From an uncultured bacterium (GTDB lineage: Bacteria > Verrucomicrobiota > Kiritimatiellia > RFP12 > UBA1067): DNA of 44,127 nt. Shown piece after piece: positions 43,372-44,127 of the stretch (positions are counted from its first letter, which is position 1; the number at the start of each line of letters is the position of its first letter). The stretch spans positions 1 to 44,127 of the forward strand of contig CADCOC010000013.1 of assembly GCA_902802945.1 (NCBI GenBank), in the 5' to 3' direction. Position numbers and translations under genes: made by a program. The notes below the pieces were generated by a model that was given only the letters and a program-made list of their open reading frames with translations, was not told where the DNA came from and did no database searches.

Positions 43372-44127
43372 ATGACAATTGCCGCAATTGTTCACAAATC
43401 GCAACTTGCAAATGGGCCAAGATGTAAAGGCTTGGTTGATAAAACAATCGTGAGAGCCGTGCTTGTCATGGCTGGGCTGTTTTGCGGCGTGGCTGTGGCC
43501 GGTGGGCACGAGATTGTCCTTGCCGAGCGCGGGAAGGCGGCGGCGTTCACCATCGTGATCCCGAAGACGGCCGGGGCGTCGGTGAAGTACGCCGCCGAGG
43601 AACTGCGCGACTATGTGCGCGGAATGACCGGGGTTGAGCTGCCGGTGGTTGCCGATCATGGGAATGATGCCAAGAAGGCGATTTACATTGCGCCCGACAC
43701 GTCGCGTCTCTCGTCTCACGTCTCTCGTCCTTCCTTCAAAGACGATGATTCCTTCCGCATCTACGCGGACAGGGGAAACCTCTACGTCACCGGCGGGAAA
43801 CGCGGCGTGCTGTACGGCGTGTATGAACTGCTTGAGACGTATGGCGGCGTGGGCTGGTTCTCGAGCTGGCGGACCGTCGTGCCGAAGCGCGACAGGTTCG
43901 CCGTGCCGGCAAACCTCGATGACGCGCAGAGTCCGGCATTCGCCATGCGCTCGACCTCGTGGTGGGATGTCCGCGCGCACAGTCCGACGAACGTCCAGAA
44001 CGTCGCCTTCGCCGCGCATCTGCGTCTTAACGGCGACCGCAACATCCCGCGCGGGGAAGCGGGCGAGAAGTACGGCGGCGCGCCGTACTTCTTCGGCGGC
44101 GGACTCGGCGCGTGCCACACGTTCAAC
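43372..44127 (+). CDS. Secreted DUF4838 / GH67-N-terminal-like protein (3' truncated)
   Basis: The frame runs open from ATG 43372 past the window end (252 residues visible). An unusually long n-region, MTIAAIVHKSQLANGPRCKG, precedes a hydrophobic export segment AVLVMAGLFCGVAVAGG. The next part has the alpha-glucuronidase N-terminal-like pattern: IVIPKTAGASVKYAAEELRD, YVRGMTGVELPVV, then RGVLYGVYELLETYGGVGWF, which is characteristic of DUF4838 proteins. These are secreted and likely carbohydrate-active, but few are characterised. An earlier Met would suit the ribosome site equally well at the chosen start only. A word-like stretch, TCTCGTCTCACGTCTCTCGT, interrupts the coding region near 43710-43735. 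Confidence 0.72.
   Translation, partial: MTIAAIVHKSQLANGPRCKGLVDKTIVRAVLVMAGLFCGVAVAGGHEIVLAERGKAAAFTIVIPKTAGASVKYAAEELRDYVRGMTGVELPVVADHGNDAKKAIYIAPDTSRLSSHVSRPSFKDDDSFRIYADRGNLYVTGGKRGVLYGVYELLETYGGVGWFSSWRTVVPKRDRFAVPANLDDAQSPAFAMRSTSWWDVRAHSPTNVQNVAFAAHLRLNGDRNIPRGEAGEKYGGAPYFFGGGLGACHTFN

Overview
The window is high-GC bacterial DNA with dense, mostly plus-strand genes. The gene content suggests a saccharolytic member of the PVC group, probably Kiritimatiellota/Verrucomicrobiota or Lentisphaerota. The pointers are very large secreted LamG/beta-strand proteins, Tat-exported Gfo/Idh/MocA and TIM-barrel enzymes, many glycoside hydrolases without a SusC/SusD pair, and degenerate word-like low-complexity intergenic DNA. 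The taxon is an inference; no rRNA or tRNA gene was seen.

Layout. (1) 1-9280: tail of one gene, then a 3017-residue secreted C10 (streptopain-like) protease carrying LamG, PA14-like and autotransporter-type repeats. (2) 9432-11900: two Tat-signal enzymes, a TIM-barrel isomerase-like protein and a Gfo/Idh/MocA oxidoreductase. (3) 11956-17959: a tightly overlapping run of citrate synthase, XseA, PP2C phosphatase, pentulose (FGGY) kinase and a polyol-type dehydrogenase. (4) 18122-23344: DeoC, an MBL hydrolase, a DUF1116 protein and a sodium:solute symporter fused to a hexose-phosphate mutarotase. (5) 23351-25803, minus strand: a XylR-like regulator followed by a secreted GH43 enzyme. (6) 25859-27510: an orphan promoter-leader copy, two small ORFs and an Rpn-family nuclease. 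(7) 27814-37965: a polysaccharide-degradation cluster with a DUF642-like protein, a GH13 enzyme, a small orphan C-terminal domain, a GH106-like enzyme fused to a tyrosine-phosphatase domain, and another putative glycoside hydrolase with a frameshift inside its signal peptide. (8) 38023-44127: a collapsed glycosidase pseudogene, a second large LamG-type secreted protein, an AAA/DUF234 ATPase and the start of a DUF4838-type protein.

How the parts may work together. Surface or secreted enzymes (GH13, GH43, GH106-like and others) would release sugars. The fused symporter would import them, and the dehydrogenase plus pentulose kinase would feed pentoses or pentitols into central metabolism, possibly under the XylR-like regulator. 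The large repeat proteins are probably displayed on the cell surface or secreted.

Most notable signals. Four otherwise different proteins end in the same short signature, Gly-five hydrophobics-Lys/Arg-stop, which may be an undescribed C-terminal sorting signal. A promoter-plus-leader block of about 115 bp is present three times, ahead of different genes. Two multidomain fusions are unusual: symporter-mutarotase and GH106-phosphatase. All family assignments come from reading motifs by eye; no database search was run.
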